DNA of 8,555 nt from a bacterium (GCA_035371905.1 DAORXQ010000073.1:1-8555); one strand, 5' to 3'. Numbered from the stretch's first letter, positions 1-7,160 are shown. Notes: a model not told the origin generated them from the letters alone. Made by a program: numbers and translations.

Positions 1-675
1 TGGGGCGCTAGTATCATTAATATAATGTATATAAAGTTTAGAAGATGAAGAACCAGATATTGCCATGTGTATCATATAATAAGTTCTTGGCTCTAAATTA
101 TTTATATTTAATGGTTTTATAACCTCTGTTTCTGTTGACCCAACATCTGGATTTGTTATTGTTGTTCCTCCTAATGAACTTCCAATTATTTCAAGTTTTT
201 CATTGATTTTATAAATATTTATAGATAGAGCAAAATCCCAATCATTTCCTTTAGATAAAAATAATCTTATTTTTGTCATATTTCCGACAAAATCACCAGT
301 TCTAAAAACAATTCTATAAATTCCATCTTTTACCAATTGATAAGTTCCAGCAGAAGTTCCAGACCTATTATAATCAATTGTTTCTCCTATTGTCTCTTCA
401 AAGACAAAGTTTTTATCTACAAAACCATTTAATTTTACTTTTTTCGTTTGCCCAGTTGTTCCACTCTCATCTGCTACTCCAATCAATTGTTCTCTGCTCG
501 TTGCCGATGCCTTATAAACCTTCCCATCACTTTTATTTAGATATAAAACATCACCAGCGTTTATATTCTCCCCAAAGACAAAATCTCTGTAATTTATATT
601 TATAGCATCAGCCCTTAAATCGTTATATTGGCTTGCTTTAATTTGGTCCCCAGGATTAACATTGCTTGAATTCAT
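1..675 (-). CDS. Probable tail fibre / receptor-binding protein, N-terminal part (runs off window)
   Basis: The frame is open from an ATG at 675 to the window edge, giving 225 residues with no stop; the C-terminus is missing. It begins MNSSNVNPGDQIKASQYNDL, a short lead-in of a kind I associate with phage tail-tip and fibre proteins. Residues about 35-90 (AGDVLYL, DGKVYKA, LIGVADESG, KVKLNGFVD) look like the small beta domain of DUF2190-type decoration proteins: a 'GDvvyl..dGkvyka...iGva..g' pattern. Residues about 100-225 are beta-rich, Ser/Thr/Asn-rich and resemble a carbohydrate-binding or fibre jelly-roll, but I recognise no specific family. It starts 5 nt after the stop of the upstream tail gene (TAA, AAATT, ATG), so it is probably translationally coupled. 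Being last in the tail-tip block supports a fibre role; the exact function is inference. Confidence 0.6.
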   Translation of the reverse strand, partial: MNSSNVNPGDQIKASQYNDLRADAININYRDFVFGENINAGDVLYLNKSDGKVYKASATSREQLIGVADESGTTGQTKKVKLNGFVDKNFVFEETIGETIDYNRSGTSAGTYQLVKDGIYRIVFRTGDFVGNMTKIRLFLSKGNDWDFALSINIYKINEKLEIIGSSLGGTTITNPDVGSTETEVIKPLNINNLEPRTYYMIHMAISGSSSSKLYIHYINDTSAP

Positions 676-680
676 AATTT

Positions 681-1148
681 TTAATTGTTAATTTCTATTT
701 CATAATCAATCCTCGTGTCTTGATTGATTGATTTATTATAAGAAGGAGATATAACGCTTCTGGCAAACAACCTATTACCACAAAATAACCCTAACTCCTT
801 GTATGTTCCATCAGGCAAATCAGCATCAGTAAAAAAGAATGATAAGGAAATTTTTGAAGGAATTACCTCTTCTCCTATCGCTATTTCTACATAATTTCCA
901 GCAGGAGATTTTAAATCATTATCATTATCAGATGGAGCAGTTCCGTCAGTTCCCATTCTTGCTTGTGTTATTTTTAAATTATAACCATCAACACCTAATA
1001 AATTTTTTATAATTAAATTTAATCCATATCCATCACTACATACAATTAGATTGTTAATCCAATCAGTTTCTTCAATTATTTTTTCATTCTCAATTTTAGT
1101 AATCTTATATCTTCCTTTAATTGTTTTTTTGTCTTTTATTTTTATCAT
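681..1148 (-). CDS. Baseplate/tail-fibre associated protein, 155 aa
   Basis: The frame is open from 1196, but the preferred start is the ATG at 1148. It lies 4 nt after the hub stop codon (TAA AATT ATG) and gives a 155-residue protein starting MIKIKDKKTIKG. The upstream ATG would add 16 residues overlapping the end of the hub gene. Residues 66-76 (GTDGTAPSDND) carry the 'GTGTTAPs.sDt.L' signature common in small phage tail-tip and fibre-base proteins. Residues 101-123 (SLSFFFTDADLPDGTYKELG and following) and 126-140 (RLFARSVISPSYNKS) match the usual continuation, in which the protein describes its own 'new feature is consistent with end/order' beta sandwich. No signal peptide or membrane segment is visible. 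Its position between hub and fibre suggests it links or decorates the tail tip. Family assignment comes from pattern memory only. Confidence 0.6.
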   Translation of the reverse strand: MIKIKDKKTIKGRYKITKIENEKIIEETDWINNLIVCSDGYGLNLIIKNLLGVDGYNLKITQARMGTDGTAPSDNDNDLKSPAGNYVEIAIGEEVIPSKISLSFFFTDADLPDGTYKELGLFCGNRLFARSVISPSYNKSINQDTRIDYEIEINN

Positions 1149-1152
1149 AATT

Positions 1153-2538
1153 TTAATCCCAAGTTGAAAAATCCCAAGTTCCTTCGTTTGTTTCACAGTC
1201 TCCCCAATAATACGGAGGAGATGTCGGGAATATAATTGATAATGAATCTGTTATATCTAAACTATCAGAAAATCCAATAAGTGATAAAAGTTTTTCAACA
1301 TCATATTTCGGTTCTTTGCTTAATTTTATCATATTTTGTAAAAGTGTCAAAATTCCAATTGTCTTTAAAGTGGCAAACTTTATTTTCCAAACTCCTTTGT
1401 CTTTTCCTATAAAAGAAAAATCAACGCTTTCAATTATAAAATCTTCATTTACTTCTAATACATCAGAGTTTATGTTTATCTTTTGTCCGCTCCTAAATCC
1501 CATAAGATTAGTGTCAAAAGAACCTTCTATTATTGGTCCAGAATACGCTTCTAATTGTGCTTTTGCGTACTCTATTGCTGCTGCTCTCGATGTTATGTTT
1601 TTGTCTTCTTTAAAATGCTCGTATATTCCGTATTTTGCTGCTGATTGATAATCTATTTTTTGAACAATAATCGGGACAAGTGGAGTTCCAGAAACGACAA
1701 TCGTTTTTTCATTCATATCTTCCTTAAATCTAATATATTTTTGATTAAAGTTCCAAAAGCAATCATAATCTTCTTCTTTATCTAAATTATCCACCCCAAC
1801 GCTTTTTGCTACTCCATTTACCAAAACAGAAGGAAGTGAAGAAAATTTATAAATTAAAGGAAACTGCTTTTGTCCAGATGTTCCAGTATATATTTCTTGC
1901 TTTGTATTTGTTATTTCTTCTCCTCCTCTAATAGTAATTGAGTTCCTTATTTGCGATAAATCTTTACTAATTTTTAAACTTCCTTCGATGTATCCAAAAT
2001 CATCAGTGATATTATACGGAGCAACATTTTCTTCTTTTGAAAAAAAATGAATGTCTTTGTCATAATCGACAAACCAACTATAATTATATAAATCTGCTAA
2101 AAGGTCAAAACAATTTGAAACCTCTAATCTATTAAATGAAATGCTTGGGACATTCTTATCGCAATTTACATTATTTGTCGTGAATTCAGTAGCATATTTT
2201 GAAACAATATCACCAATAATATAATTTACCGATTTGTCATAATATTTTTCCAATACTAAATGCCTATCTAAATTATAACTATAATCAACGCAATTTATTT
2301 TTAAAATAGCGTCATTAAATTCTTTTTCAAGGTCTATATTTATAATAATCCCACCAAATTCCTTTACTCCGTCTATAAAAAACTCAACTTCATCGTTTTC
2401 TTCTGGAACAAAATCACCTTTTAAAATTTCAAAAGAAAAATCATCTTTTCTGCTGTTTAAGTTATCTGTCTTTGATATACTATCTAATATTACGATATCT
2501 CTTCTTTCAACTCCGTTAATTTTTAAACTAATATTCAT
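1153..2538 (-). CDS. Tail hub protein (baseplate hub / tail-associated protein type)
   Basis: This 461-residue protein probably forms the ring closing the distal end of the tail tube and anchoring the fibres. Residues 1-75 (MNISLKINGVERRDIVILDS, then VEFFIDGVKEFGGII) resemble the first beta domain of gp27/gpD-like hubs. Residues 80-117 (INCVDYSYNLDRHLVLEKYY, then IIGDIVSKYA) and 139-180 (EVSNCFDLLADLYNYSWFVD, then DIHFF) are characteristic of the hub middle domains. Residues about 290-390 form the closing hub domain, with SRAAAIEYAKAQLEAYSGPI and GFRSGQKININ. The tail from about 400 is different: a helix, then DSLDITDSLSI, PTSPPYYWGD and a tryptophan-rich end. The start overlaps the tape-measure stop by one base (TAATG). 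It follows the tape measure with no separate distal-tail gene between them. No peptidase or lysozyme domain is evident. Confidence 0.8.
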   Translation of the reverse strand: MNISLKINGVERRDIVILDSISKTDNLNSRKDDFSFEILKGDFVPEENDEVEFFIDGVKEFGGIIINIDLEKEFNDAILKINCVDYSYNLDRHLVLEKYYDKSVNYIIGDIVSKYATEFTTNNVNCDKNVPSISFNRLEVSNCFDLLADLYNYSWFVDYDKDIHFFSKEENVAPYNITDDFGYIEGSLKISKDLSQIRNSITIRGGEEITNTKQEIYTGTSGQKQFPLIYKFSSLPSVLVNGVAKSVGVDNLDKEEDYDCFWNFNQKYIRFKEDMNEKTIVVSGTPLVPIIVQKIDYQSAAKYGIYEHFKEDKNITSRAAAIEYAKAQLEAYSGPIIEGSFDTNLMGFRSGQKININSDVLEVNEDFIIESVDFSFIGKDKGVWKIKFATLKTIGILTLLQNMIKLSKEPKYDVEKLLSLIGFSDSLDITDSLSIIFPTSPPYYWGDCETNEGTWDFSTWD

Positions 2539-4907
2539 TATAATTTTATATTTTCTTTTAACTTTTTAACTATCAAATTTCCCATCTCTTCAGCCGCTTT
2601 TTCTGATAAATAATAACCACCATTAACATTAACAACTATGCCTCCTATACCAGAATTGTTTTTCGTTGGTATAACTGCTTCCCCTTGATGAAGCATATAT
2701 AATCCTGTTCGAGGAACATAATTTGTCCCCTCTTGGTATCCAATTATTTTTTCTATTGGATTTTTTAATCCCAATGCTTTATAGGCCGAAACTGATTTTT
2801 GACTTTCTTTTTCAACTTTTTCGCTTACTGATTTTCCTCCTACTGGGACATTTAATTTTGCCATCTCAGCATTTGCCTCTTTAACCATATCAGAATAAAC
2901 TTGAACAACAGCATCTTTCCAATTCCCTAATATTTTATATTGTGTTTCTAAGTTTTCTTTAAATGATTTTGTTTTCTCAATTTCTTTTAAAATAAATCCT
3001 TGCTGTTCTTGTCCGAAAATTACCATTAAAGCCTCGTATTGCTGTTTAGCATCTATTATTTCTTGAAGTTTATTTGCTTTCTCTGTCAGCATTTCTACTT
3101 GTCTCATCATCGATTTTCTTTGATAATCGTATTCCAATTTCTGTAATTCATTCATTCTCATATAATCTTTGTATTCCTGTATCGAACTCTCAACATTTAT
3201 TTCCATATCCTTATAGGTTTTCAAAATAGCATTCTTTTCTTCTATTTGCTTTACTAAATCTATTATCTCTTTATTATTTTTTTGCTCCATCATAAAATCT
3301 ATATCTTCTATATCTCTCTCCACTCTATCTATCTCTTTTGCGCTTGCTTCATTTCTTATTTTACTTTGTCGTTCACGGACAAGCCTTTCTCTTTCTATTT
3401 CCAATTCTTTTATTTTATCTTCTTTCTTTTTAATTAACTCTTCTTTTTCTAACTCTGTTTTTGCTACTAATTCAGCAATACTTGACCTATAACTTAATTC
3501 TTCATCAAATGATTGTTTTTTGTAATCTTTATCTATTTTTTCTAAATCTTCAAAGAGCGAATTTGTTTTGTCTTGTAATTCCTTAATTGTATTTATAACT
3601 TCATTAAATTTATCCTTGCTTATTCCCATCACTCTTTCTGTCTCTGCTCCCATTTTCGTTATGTTATCAGTTGTATTGCTTATAGCACCAGATAAATCAA
3701 TTTGAGAACCGCTAAATTCATCTGTTTTGTTTTTCCCAGCCTCTATTTTATTTTTATATTCTTCTATTACAACATTGTTTTCAGCAGTTTTCTGTTTTGC
3801 TCTATTAACAACACTTTCTAATCTTAAAAATTTTCCAATTGCTTCTTCAATTGAATTTATCCAATTCTTAAAATATAGAATATTTACCATTATCTCGTCT
3901 CTATATTTCACAAGCATATATATAGAGCCAGCAACTGCAGCAACTAATAACCCTATCCACCCAATAGTCGCAAGTCCAATTCCTTTTAAAGCGATAAAAG
4001 CAATCTCTAATTCTTTTATTGTTTTAGTTATAGCAATAAATGTTAATCCCAATGTTCCTATTACAGCAATAATACCTGATAAAGCCCCACCAATAATTGT
4101 TATCCATTTAACTAATTCTTTATTCTCATCAATCCATTTTGTAAGATTTTGTATAAAAGGAATAAGTGCTGAAACAATTGATTTCTCAATATCAGCAAAC
4201 ACTCCCCCAATTGCTTCTTTTAAATCAGATATACTGGCCTTTAAAATAGTAATTTGTCCTTCAAGTGTATTTCCGTATGCTTGGTATTGTCCTCCTGCTC
4301 TTCTTGTTAGTTCTATCATTGCTTCTTCTACCGTTGCGTTTTCTTTCAATTGAATTCCATATCTTGATAATATTCCTAAATTACCAGATAATACTTTTCC
4401 AACAATGTCAACAGCAGAAGAATAATCAATTTGCCTGTAAATAGATAAATCAGCCGCTAACATAGCCGCTTTTTGTGCTTCAGTAAAATCACCAGTAATT
4501 TGTATTAACTTTGCTAGTCCAACAGAAGCCGTTTCATCTGATATCCCCCCCATTGCTTGTAATTCGCTTCCAAACTCTCTTGTTTTTTGTTTTAATTGTT
4601 CAATTGCTTCTTGTGTTGATAGTAATCCTCCTGAAAAATTATTTAGAGTAGTAGTTGATAATCCTTCAATTATTGTATCAACTATTTTTAATTGTTTTTC
4701 ACTATCAGCAAACTCTTTTGTAGTAGAGACAACAACGGCAGTAATAGACGCAAAAGCGGCTGTTCCAACAACCGCCATCTTTTTAAAAGCAGGTTCAAAA
4801 TCCTTTGCTGTTTTTTGAATTCCATCAAGTTGGCTCTTAACTTCATTAATTGTTTTTTGAGCCTTATTCTCAGCATCTATTACAAATGACAATTTATAGT
4901 CAGCCAT
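2538..4907 (-). CDS. Tail tape measure protein
   Basis: This 789-residue protein should set tail length, act as scaffold for tube polymerisation and be ejected ahead of the DNA. The N-terminal 40 residues are helical. Hydrophobic stretches lie at about 44-60, 268-294 and 302-333, as is usual for tape measures. Residues 100-260 resemble the conserved tape-measure core (LSIYRQIDYSSAVDIVGKVL, then GNLGILSRYGIQ). Residues about 430-670 are highly charged coiled coil, for example KKKEDKIKELEIERERLVRE. The C-terminus carries the family's familiar end motif, GTNYVPRTGLYMLHQGEAVI at 727-746, then NVNGGYYLSEKAAEEMGNLI. At about 1.5 angstrom per residue, a rule from known tape measures, the tail would be near 0.12 micrometre if unprocessed. 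The start at 4907 is fixed by an in-frame TGA at 4916-4914; it overlaps the end of the frameshifted chaperone by 8 nt. A run of seven G at 4545-4551 is in frame. Confidence 0.93.
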   Translation of the reverse strand: MADYKLSFVIDAENKAQKTINEVKSQLDGIQKTAKDFEPAFKKMAVVGTAAFASITAVVVSTTKEFADSEKQLKIVDTIIEGLSTTTLNNFSGGLLSTQEAIEQLKQKTREFGSELQAMGGISDETASVGLAKLIQITGDFTEAQKAAMLAADLSIYRQIDYSSAVDIVGKVLSGNLGILSRYGIQLKENATVEEAMIELTRRAGGQYQAYGNTLEGQITILKASISDLKEAIGGVFADIEKSIVSALIPFIQNLTKWIDENKELVKWITIIGGALSGIIAVIGTLGLTFIAITKTIKELEIAFIALKGIGLATIGWIGLLVAAVAGSIYMLVKYRDEIMVNILYFKNWINSIEEAIGKFLRLESVVNRAKQKTAENNVVIEEYKNKIEAGKNKTDEFSGSQIDLSGAISNTTDNITKMGAETERVMGISKDKFNEVINTIKELQDKTNSLFEDLEKIDKDYKKQSFDEELSYRSSIAELVAKTELEKEELIKKKEDKIKELEIERERLVRERQSKIRNEASAKEIDRVERDIEDIDFMMEQKNNKEIIDLVKQIEEKNAILKTYKDMEINVESSIQEYKDYMRMNELQKLEYDYQRKSMMRQVEMLTEKANKLQEIIDAKQQYEALMVIFGQEQQGFILKEIEKTKSFKENLETQYKILGNWKDAVVQVYSDMVKEANAEMAKLNVPVGGKSVSEKVEKESQKSVSAYKALGLKNPIEKIIGYQEGTNYVPRTGLYMLHQGEAVIPTKNNSGIGGIVVNVNGGYYLSEKAAEEMGNLIVKKLKENIKL

Positions 4908-5408
4908 TTTTTTTCATTATTTTTTTAATATTTTCGCTATCTATCTCAAACTTATCCTTCAACATATCTAAAAACCAAGTTGGTTGTTCCATATAATCGT
5001 TATAGGTCCAATGCATCTCTTGGCATATACTAACTATCTGCATCTCTGGTGTTAATTTCCCGAGCCTGTACCATCTTCTTGCTTCAACTCGGGATTTGTA
5101 AAATTTTCCCCATTATATACTTTCTCTACTTCCCTTAGAACAAATTTATAATCTTCATTTCTCATATCCTTCAACCTATTAACAATATCCTTTTTATCTC
5201 CATCAATTGACACAACTATTATTTTAATCATATTATCAGTCATTTTCTCTGATATGTCTCCAATGCTAAATTCTCCTTCACTTCCTTTTGAAGCATTTAT
5301 ATTCATCTTTAAATCTAAAACTGGCTTTTGTATTTCGTTTGCCTCTCTTCCTGTAATAAAATCCTTTAATTCTACTTTATGTTTTTGAAATGGTGTTATG
5401 ATTTCCAT
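4900..5408 (-). CDS. Tail assembly chaperone, long (GT-like) form made by -1 frameshift
   Basis: Translation starts at 5408 and shifts -1 at the heptamer 5055-5061. It continues in the other frame from the TTA codon at 5055-5053 to a TGA at 4902-4900. The extension is 51 residues and starts LTPEMQIVSICQEMHWTYND, then YMEQPTWFLDMLKDKFEID and a lysine-rich end, giving 169 residues in total. The 'W.y.dym.qP..f...l' pattern resembles the T-type helical domain of chaperones that bind the tape measure. The extension has no start codon suited to separate translation near its beginning, although it contains internal ATGs. It fills all of the 144 nt between the short-form stop and the tape measure, and its end overlaps the tape-measure start by 8 nt, which suggests coupling. 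In lambda the G:GT ratio is set by the same kind of heptamer. The frameshift itself is inferred, not measured. Confidence 0.85.
5052..5408 (-). CDS. Tail assembly chaperone, short (zero-frame, G-like) form
   Basis: This 118-residue protein sits between the tail tube and tape-measure genes, the standard place for the tail assembly chaperone, which coats the tape measure and recruits tube subunits. The N-terminal half has the familiar pattern of this group: ITPFQKHKVELKDFITGREA near residues 4-23, then hydrophilic sheet and helix. The C-terminus is a low-complexity linker (NPELKQEDGTGSGN), typical of the hinge before a frameshift. The start follows the tube-gene stop by 5 nt (TAA AAATT ATG). 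Its last codons, GGA AAT, lie inside a GGGAAAT heptamer directly before TAA, so a fraction of ribosomes should make the longer product described separately. Gene order and the slippery site carry more weight here than sequence similarity alone. Confidence 0.85.
   Translation of the reverse strand: MEIITPFQKHKVELKDFITGREANEIQKPVLDLKMNINASKGSEGEFSIGDISEKMTDNMIKIIVVSIDGDKKDIVNRLKDMRNEDYKFVLREVEKVYNGENFTNPELKQEDGTGSGN
5055..5061 (-). promoter_or_regulatory. Programmed -1 ribosomal frameshift site GGGAAAT
   Basis: On the minus strand the zero-frame codons read TCG GGA AAT TAA. The last G of TCG with GGA AAT makes G GGA AAT, an exact X XXY YYZ slippery heptamer (lambda G/GT uses GGGAAAG). The zero-frame stop follows at once, so a -1 slip is the only way to continue, into a frame open for 51 codons. 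I see no convincing downstream pseudoknot. The best candidate is a 4-bp stem (CCAA at 5023-5020 with TTGG at 5011-5008), which is weak and about 32 nt away. No strong upstream Shine-Dalgarno-like stimulator is seen either. Confidence 0.85.
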
Positions 5409-5413
5409 AATTT

Positions 5414-6349
5414 TTATGATTCTTCTTCGTTATAATAAGTTTCTATTTTATTTACCACTTCTACTCCAATTGTCTTTCCTTTGTCTTCGTTGTATTCTGC
5501 TACAAAATCTATTGTCTCGTCTGATATATCGTCTAATCCTGTTCCCTCTGTCCAATTATTTACTCTAAATTGAGGAATTGTTATTTTAATACTTTTTCCA
5601 TCGCTTCCTGAAAAAGAAACCTCCATTGATTTTTTTGTCAAACTATCAAAAGCATCTAATTGATTTTTATTTTCAAAGATTAAACTGAAACTTCCTTCAA
5701 CTGATAATCCTTTAACTATTATTTGCCCAACATCATTGCTTCCAGGATAGTATATCAATTCAACATTATTAGATATTGTTAAAGTAAATTCTTTAACCTT
5801 TATTTCTTGACTATCAACCTTTACTGATGCGTTTTTAAAGGTGTAGTATGTCAACGGAACAAGGTCTATTGTTCCTAATCCGCTAACAGGATATTTTGAT
5901 TTAACATCTATGCTTAATTTTGCGATATCGTCAGCAAAATTTAATTCTAATTTATCGACAACAGAGTTTAAAAATCTATAATTCCCAACCTCTCTTTCTG
6001 TTTCGATCGTTGCTGTCAATGGCTGGCTTGTTTTTGTTTCCTCAATTGTATGTTTATAAAATCCACCGGTTGTGCTTTCGCTTGTTATTTTACCTAACGC
6101 TAACGCAAACCAATAAGGAGCGGTATCAGGGTCTAACGGAACTTCAATTGAACCTTCTCCCCATTTCTTGCCTTCAACAGAATCACTTCCTTCAAGATTT
6201 CTCATTCCTCTTGCTGTATTATCAGCAATAGGAGTATGTTTTTCCTGTAAAGAAAAACTTAAAAAAGGAATAGAATGAGTAGGAGATACTGCTACTCCTG
6301 GCTCTTTTTCTAATCCAATTGCTATTTTTTTAATTCTTCCTATTCTCAT
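5414..6349 (-). CDS. Major tail tube protein
   Basis: This 311-residue protein should polymerise into hexameric rings forming the tail tube. The N-terminus (MRIGRIKKIAIGLEKEPGVA, then SPTHSIPFLSFSL) matches the common 'G.e..pGta..pt..iPf.sfs' opening of siphophage tube proteins. Residues 60-90 (KKWGEGSIEVPLDPDTAPYW, then FALALGK) match the next conserved strand pair and helix, and FYKHTIEE at 97-104 follows. Later segments alternate beta strands, with VDKLELNFADD at 131-141 and VEGSFSLIFENKNQLDAF in the C-terminal half, suggesting two tube-like beta domains. Length is at the upper end for tube proteins. It lies between the terminator and chaperone genes, as expected. It is the only gene here preceded by real intergenic space, which may reflect the need for high expression. 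Confidence 0.85.
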   Translation of the reverse strand: MRIGRIKKIAIGLEKEPGVAVSPTHSIPFLSFSLQEKHTPIADNTARGMRNLEGSDSVEGKKWGEGSIEVPLDPDTAPYWFALALGKITSESTTGGFYKHTIEETKTSQPLTATIETEREVGNYRFLNSVVDKLELNFADDIAKLSIDVKSKYPVSGLGTIDLVPLTYYTFKNASVKVDSQEIKVKEFTLTISNNVELIYYPGSNDVGQIIVKGLSVEGSFSLIFENKNQLDAFDSLTKKSMEVSFSGSDGKSIKITIPQFRVNNWTEGTGLDDISDETIDFVAEYNEDKGKTIGVEVVNKIETYYNEEES

Positions 6350-6402
6350 ATTTTTTAATTTTTAATTTATAATTTTAATTTATAATAATTTGGTAATAAA
6401 TA
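6350..6402 (-). promoter_or_regulatory. Only true intergenic gap; possible leader of the tube gene
   Basis: These 53 nt are nearly all A/T and separate the terminator-like gene from the tube gene, while other junctions are 5 nt or less or overlap. A perfect 13-bp tandem repeat fills its centre. There is no GC-rich hairpin, so no intrinsic terminator is supported. Sequences such as TTATAAAT could serve as a -10 element, but I cannot place a matching -35 box. A promoter or A-rich ribosome-loading leader for the abundant tube protein is plausible and unproven. Confidence 0.3.
6360..6385. repeat. Perfect 13-bp tandem direct repeat (two copies)
   Basis: On the plus strand TTTTAATTTATAA occurs at 6360-6372 and again, without mismatch or gap, at 6373-6385. 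A shorter match, TTTTAATT, lies at 6353-6360, which hints at a third decayed copy. The repeat sits 11-36 nt upstream of the tube-protein start codon. In such AT-rich DNA a chance origin or replication slippage is possible; a binding site or translation enhancer is an alternative. Confidence 0.7.
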
Positions 6403-6804
6403 TTAAATATCTACTACCAACTCGACCTTTATGTTAAATTCTAATATAATTCTTGTTGAATTGCTGTCGTATGTTTTAATTGTTTCTACTGGTACAATCC
6501 TTAAAACATTTTCAATTTCTAATCCCCTTAAAAGATTTTCTATTTCCCAGCATCTTTTTTCTGCTGTTTCTTCTGCGTTTTTTGCTCCCTTTAATTCTTC
6601 TAATTTCTCTTGGACCAATGTTATTTTATAGGTTATAATCACTCTATCTTGGTAGTTTGTCAAAACTTGGCTTTCGTTTCCTTCCCATACAATCCAGCAA
6701 TAAGGATATCCTTTCGGATTTTCTGGGGGATAGGTAAAAACATCTGCTATATAATCAATTTTTTTTAATTCAGTATATATTTTATTTAAAATTGTATTTA
6801 TCAT
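6403..6804 (-). CDS. Tail terminator / tail completion protein (gpU- or SPP1 gp17-like)
   Basis: This 133-residue protein probably forms the ring that stops tube growth and joins the finished tail to the head. The N-terminus MINTILNKIYTELKKIDYIA is the usual opening helix. It is followed by DVFTYPPENPKGYPYCWIVW, matching the 'v..y.p....gyPa..i' strand of terminator proteins. Residues 52-66 (QDRVIITYKITLVQE) are the next strand, 77-97 a helix, and residues 116-133 (STRIILEFNIKVELVVDI) the closing strand, giving the alpha/beta sandwich order of the family. Its start overlaps the upstream stop as ATGA, so translation is coupled. Gene order (after the gp10-like gene, before the tube) agrees. Assignment rests on pattern and synteny, since sequence conservation in this family is low. 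Confidence 0.72.
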   Translation of the reverse strand: MINTILNKIYTELKKIDYIADVFTYPPENPKGYPYCWIVWEGNESQVLTNYQDRVIITYKITLVQEKLEELKGAKNAEETAEKRCWEIENLLRGLEIENVLRIVPVETIKTYDSNSTRIILEFNIKVELVVDI

Positions 6805-7160
6805 TTTTTTAATAAATTCTTTTTTAATTCTCTTTCTATTTTGATATCTTTGCTGTCTCTAAAAATAGCATCTCTTAAAAATGGCCTTCCTTTCATCTTT
6901 CTTGTCCCCTCGTGAACATAGATAGAATAATCAACATTCGTGTAAATAATTCCTTGCTTTTTATCTTCATTTATTGTCGTAGTAATACTTGACCTTAATC
7001 TTCCAGTATCAACAGGGGCTAAATATTTTGCGTCTCTTTCAATTTCAAGCAATACTTTTCCTAAAACTTCTAAAATATTTTTATCTATGTTTCCCCCAAT
7101 TTTTCCAATCTCATTCATTATTTTCTGTGAATCTTTTAAATTTATTTTTACCTCTAACAT
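6801..7160 (-). CDS. HK97 gp10-like head-tail/tail completion protein
   Basis: This 119-residue protein matches the HK97 gp10-like family in both length and motifs. A helical N-terminal half (residues 8-45) is followed by the hallmark LAPVDTGRLRSSI at 47-59. Then come strands with IIYTNVDYSIYVHEGTRKMK at 71-90 and GRPFLRDAI at 91-99, equivalent to the family's 'YA.yvE.GT....a.PfLrpA'. A lysine-rich helix ends the protein. It acts at the head-tail interface in tail completion. Its start lies inside the end of the stopper gene (7-nt overlap: that gene's TTA TGT TAG contains this ATG). Its own stop overlaps the next start as ATGA. The identification is among the firmest in the window. Confidence 0.9.
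   Translation of the reverse strand: MLEVKINLKDSQKIMNEIGKIGGNIDKNILEVLGKVLLEIERDAKYLAPVDTGRLRSSITTTINEDKKQGIIYTNVDYSIYVHEGTRKMKGRPFLRDAIFRDSKDIKIERELKKNLLKK

Noticed and set aside
378..605. Plus-strand open frames (also 1316-1648, 3727-4353, 4692-4889, 5920-6231, 6431-6631, 7988-8170)
   Set aside because: They lie opposite well-supported minus-strand genes; their translations are low-complexity antisense products rich in F, L, S and I with no recognisable domain.
681..1196. Longer 171-aa start for the protein after the hub
   Set aside because: The upstream ATG lies inside the hub coding region; the ATG at 1148, 4 nt after the hub stop in the AATTATG context used by other genes here, is the better start.
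4688..4876. Minus-strand 62-aa frame inside the tape-measure gene
   Set aside because: It is a leucine/lysine-rich shifted reading of the tape-measure N-terminus and has no independent start signal or conserved motif.
4907..4914. Run of eight A at the tape-measure start as a second frameshift or transcriptional slippage site
   Set aside because: The long chaperone form stops at 4900 and the tape measure has its own ATG; slipping here would join no useful frames beyond what coupling already provides.
5011..5049. Near-repeat CCAGAGATGCA / CCAAGAGATGCA and a 4-bp hairpin as frameshift stimulators
   Set aside because: The stem is too short and too far from the heptamer, and the near-repeat falls in coding sequence where chance is an adequate explanation.
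6350..6402. Intrinsic terminator in the intergenic gap
   Set aside because: No GC-rich stem is present; the sequence is nearly pure A/T direct repeat.
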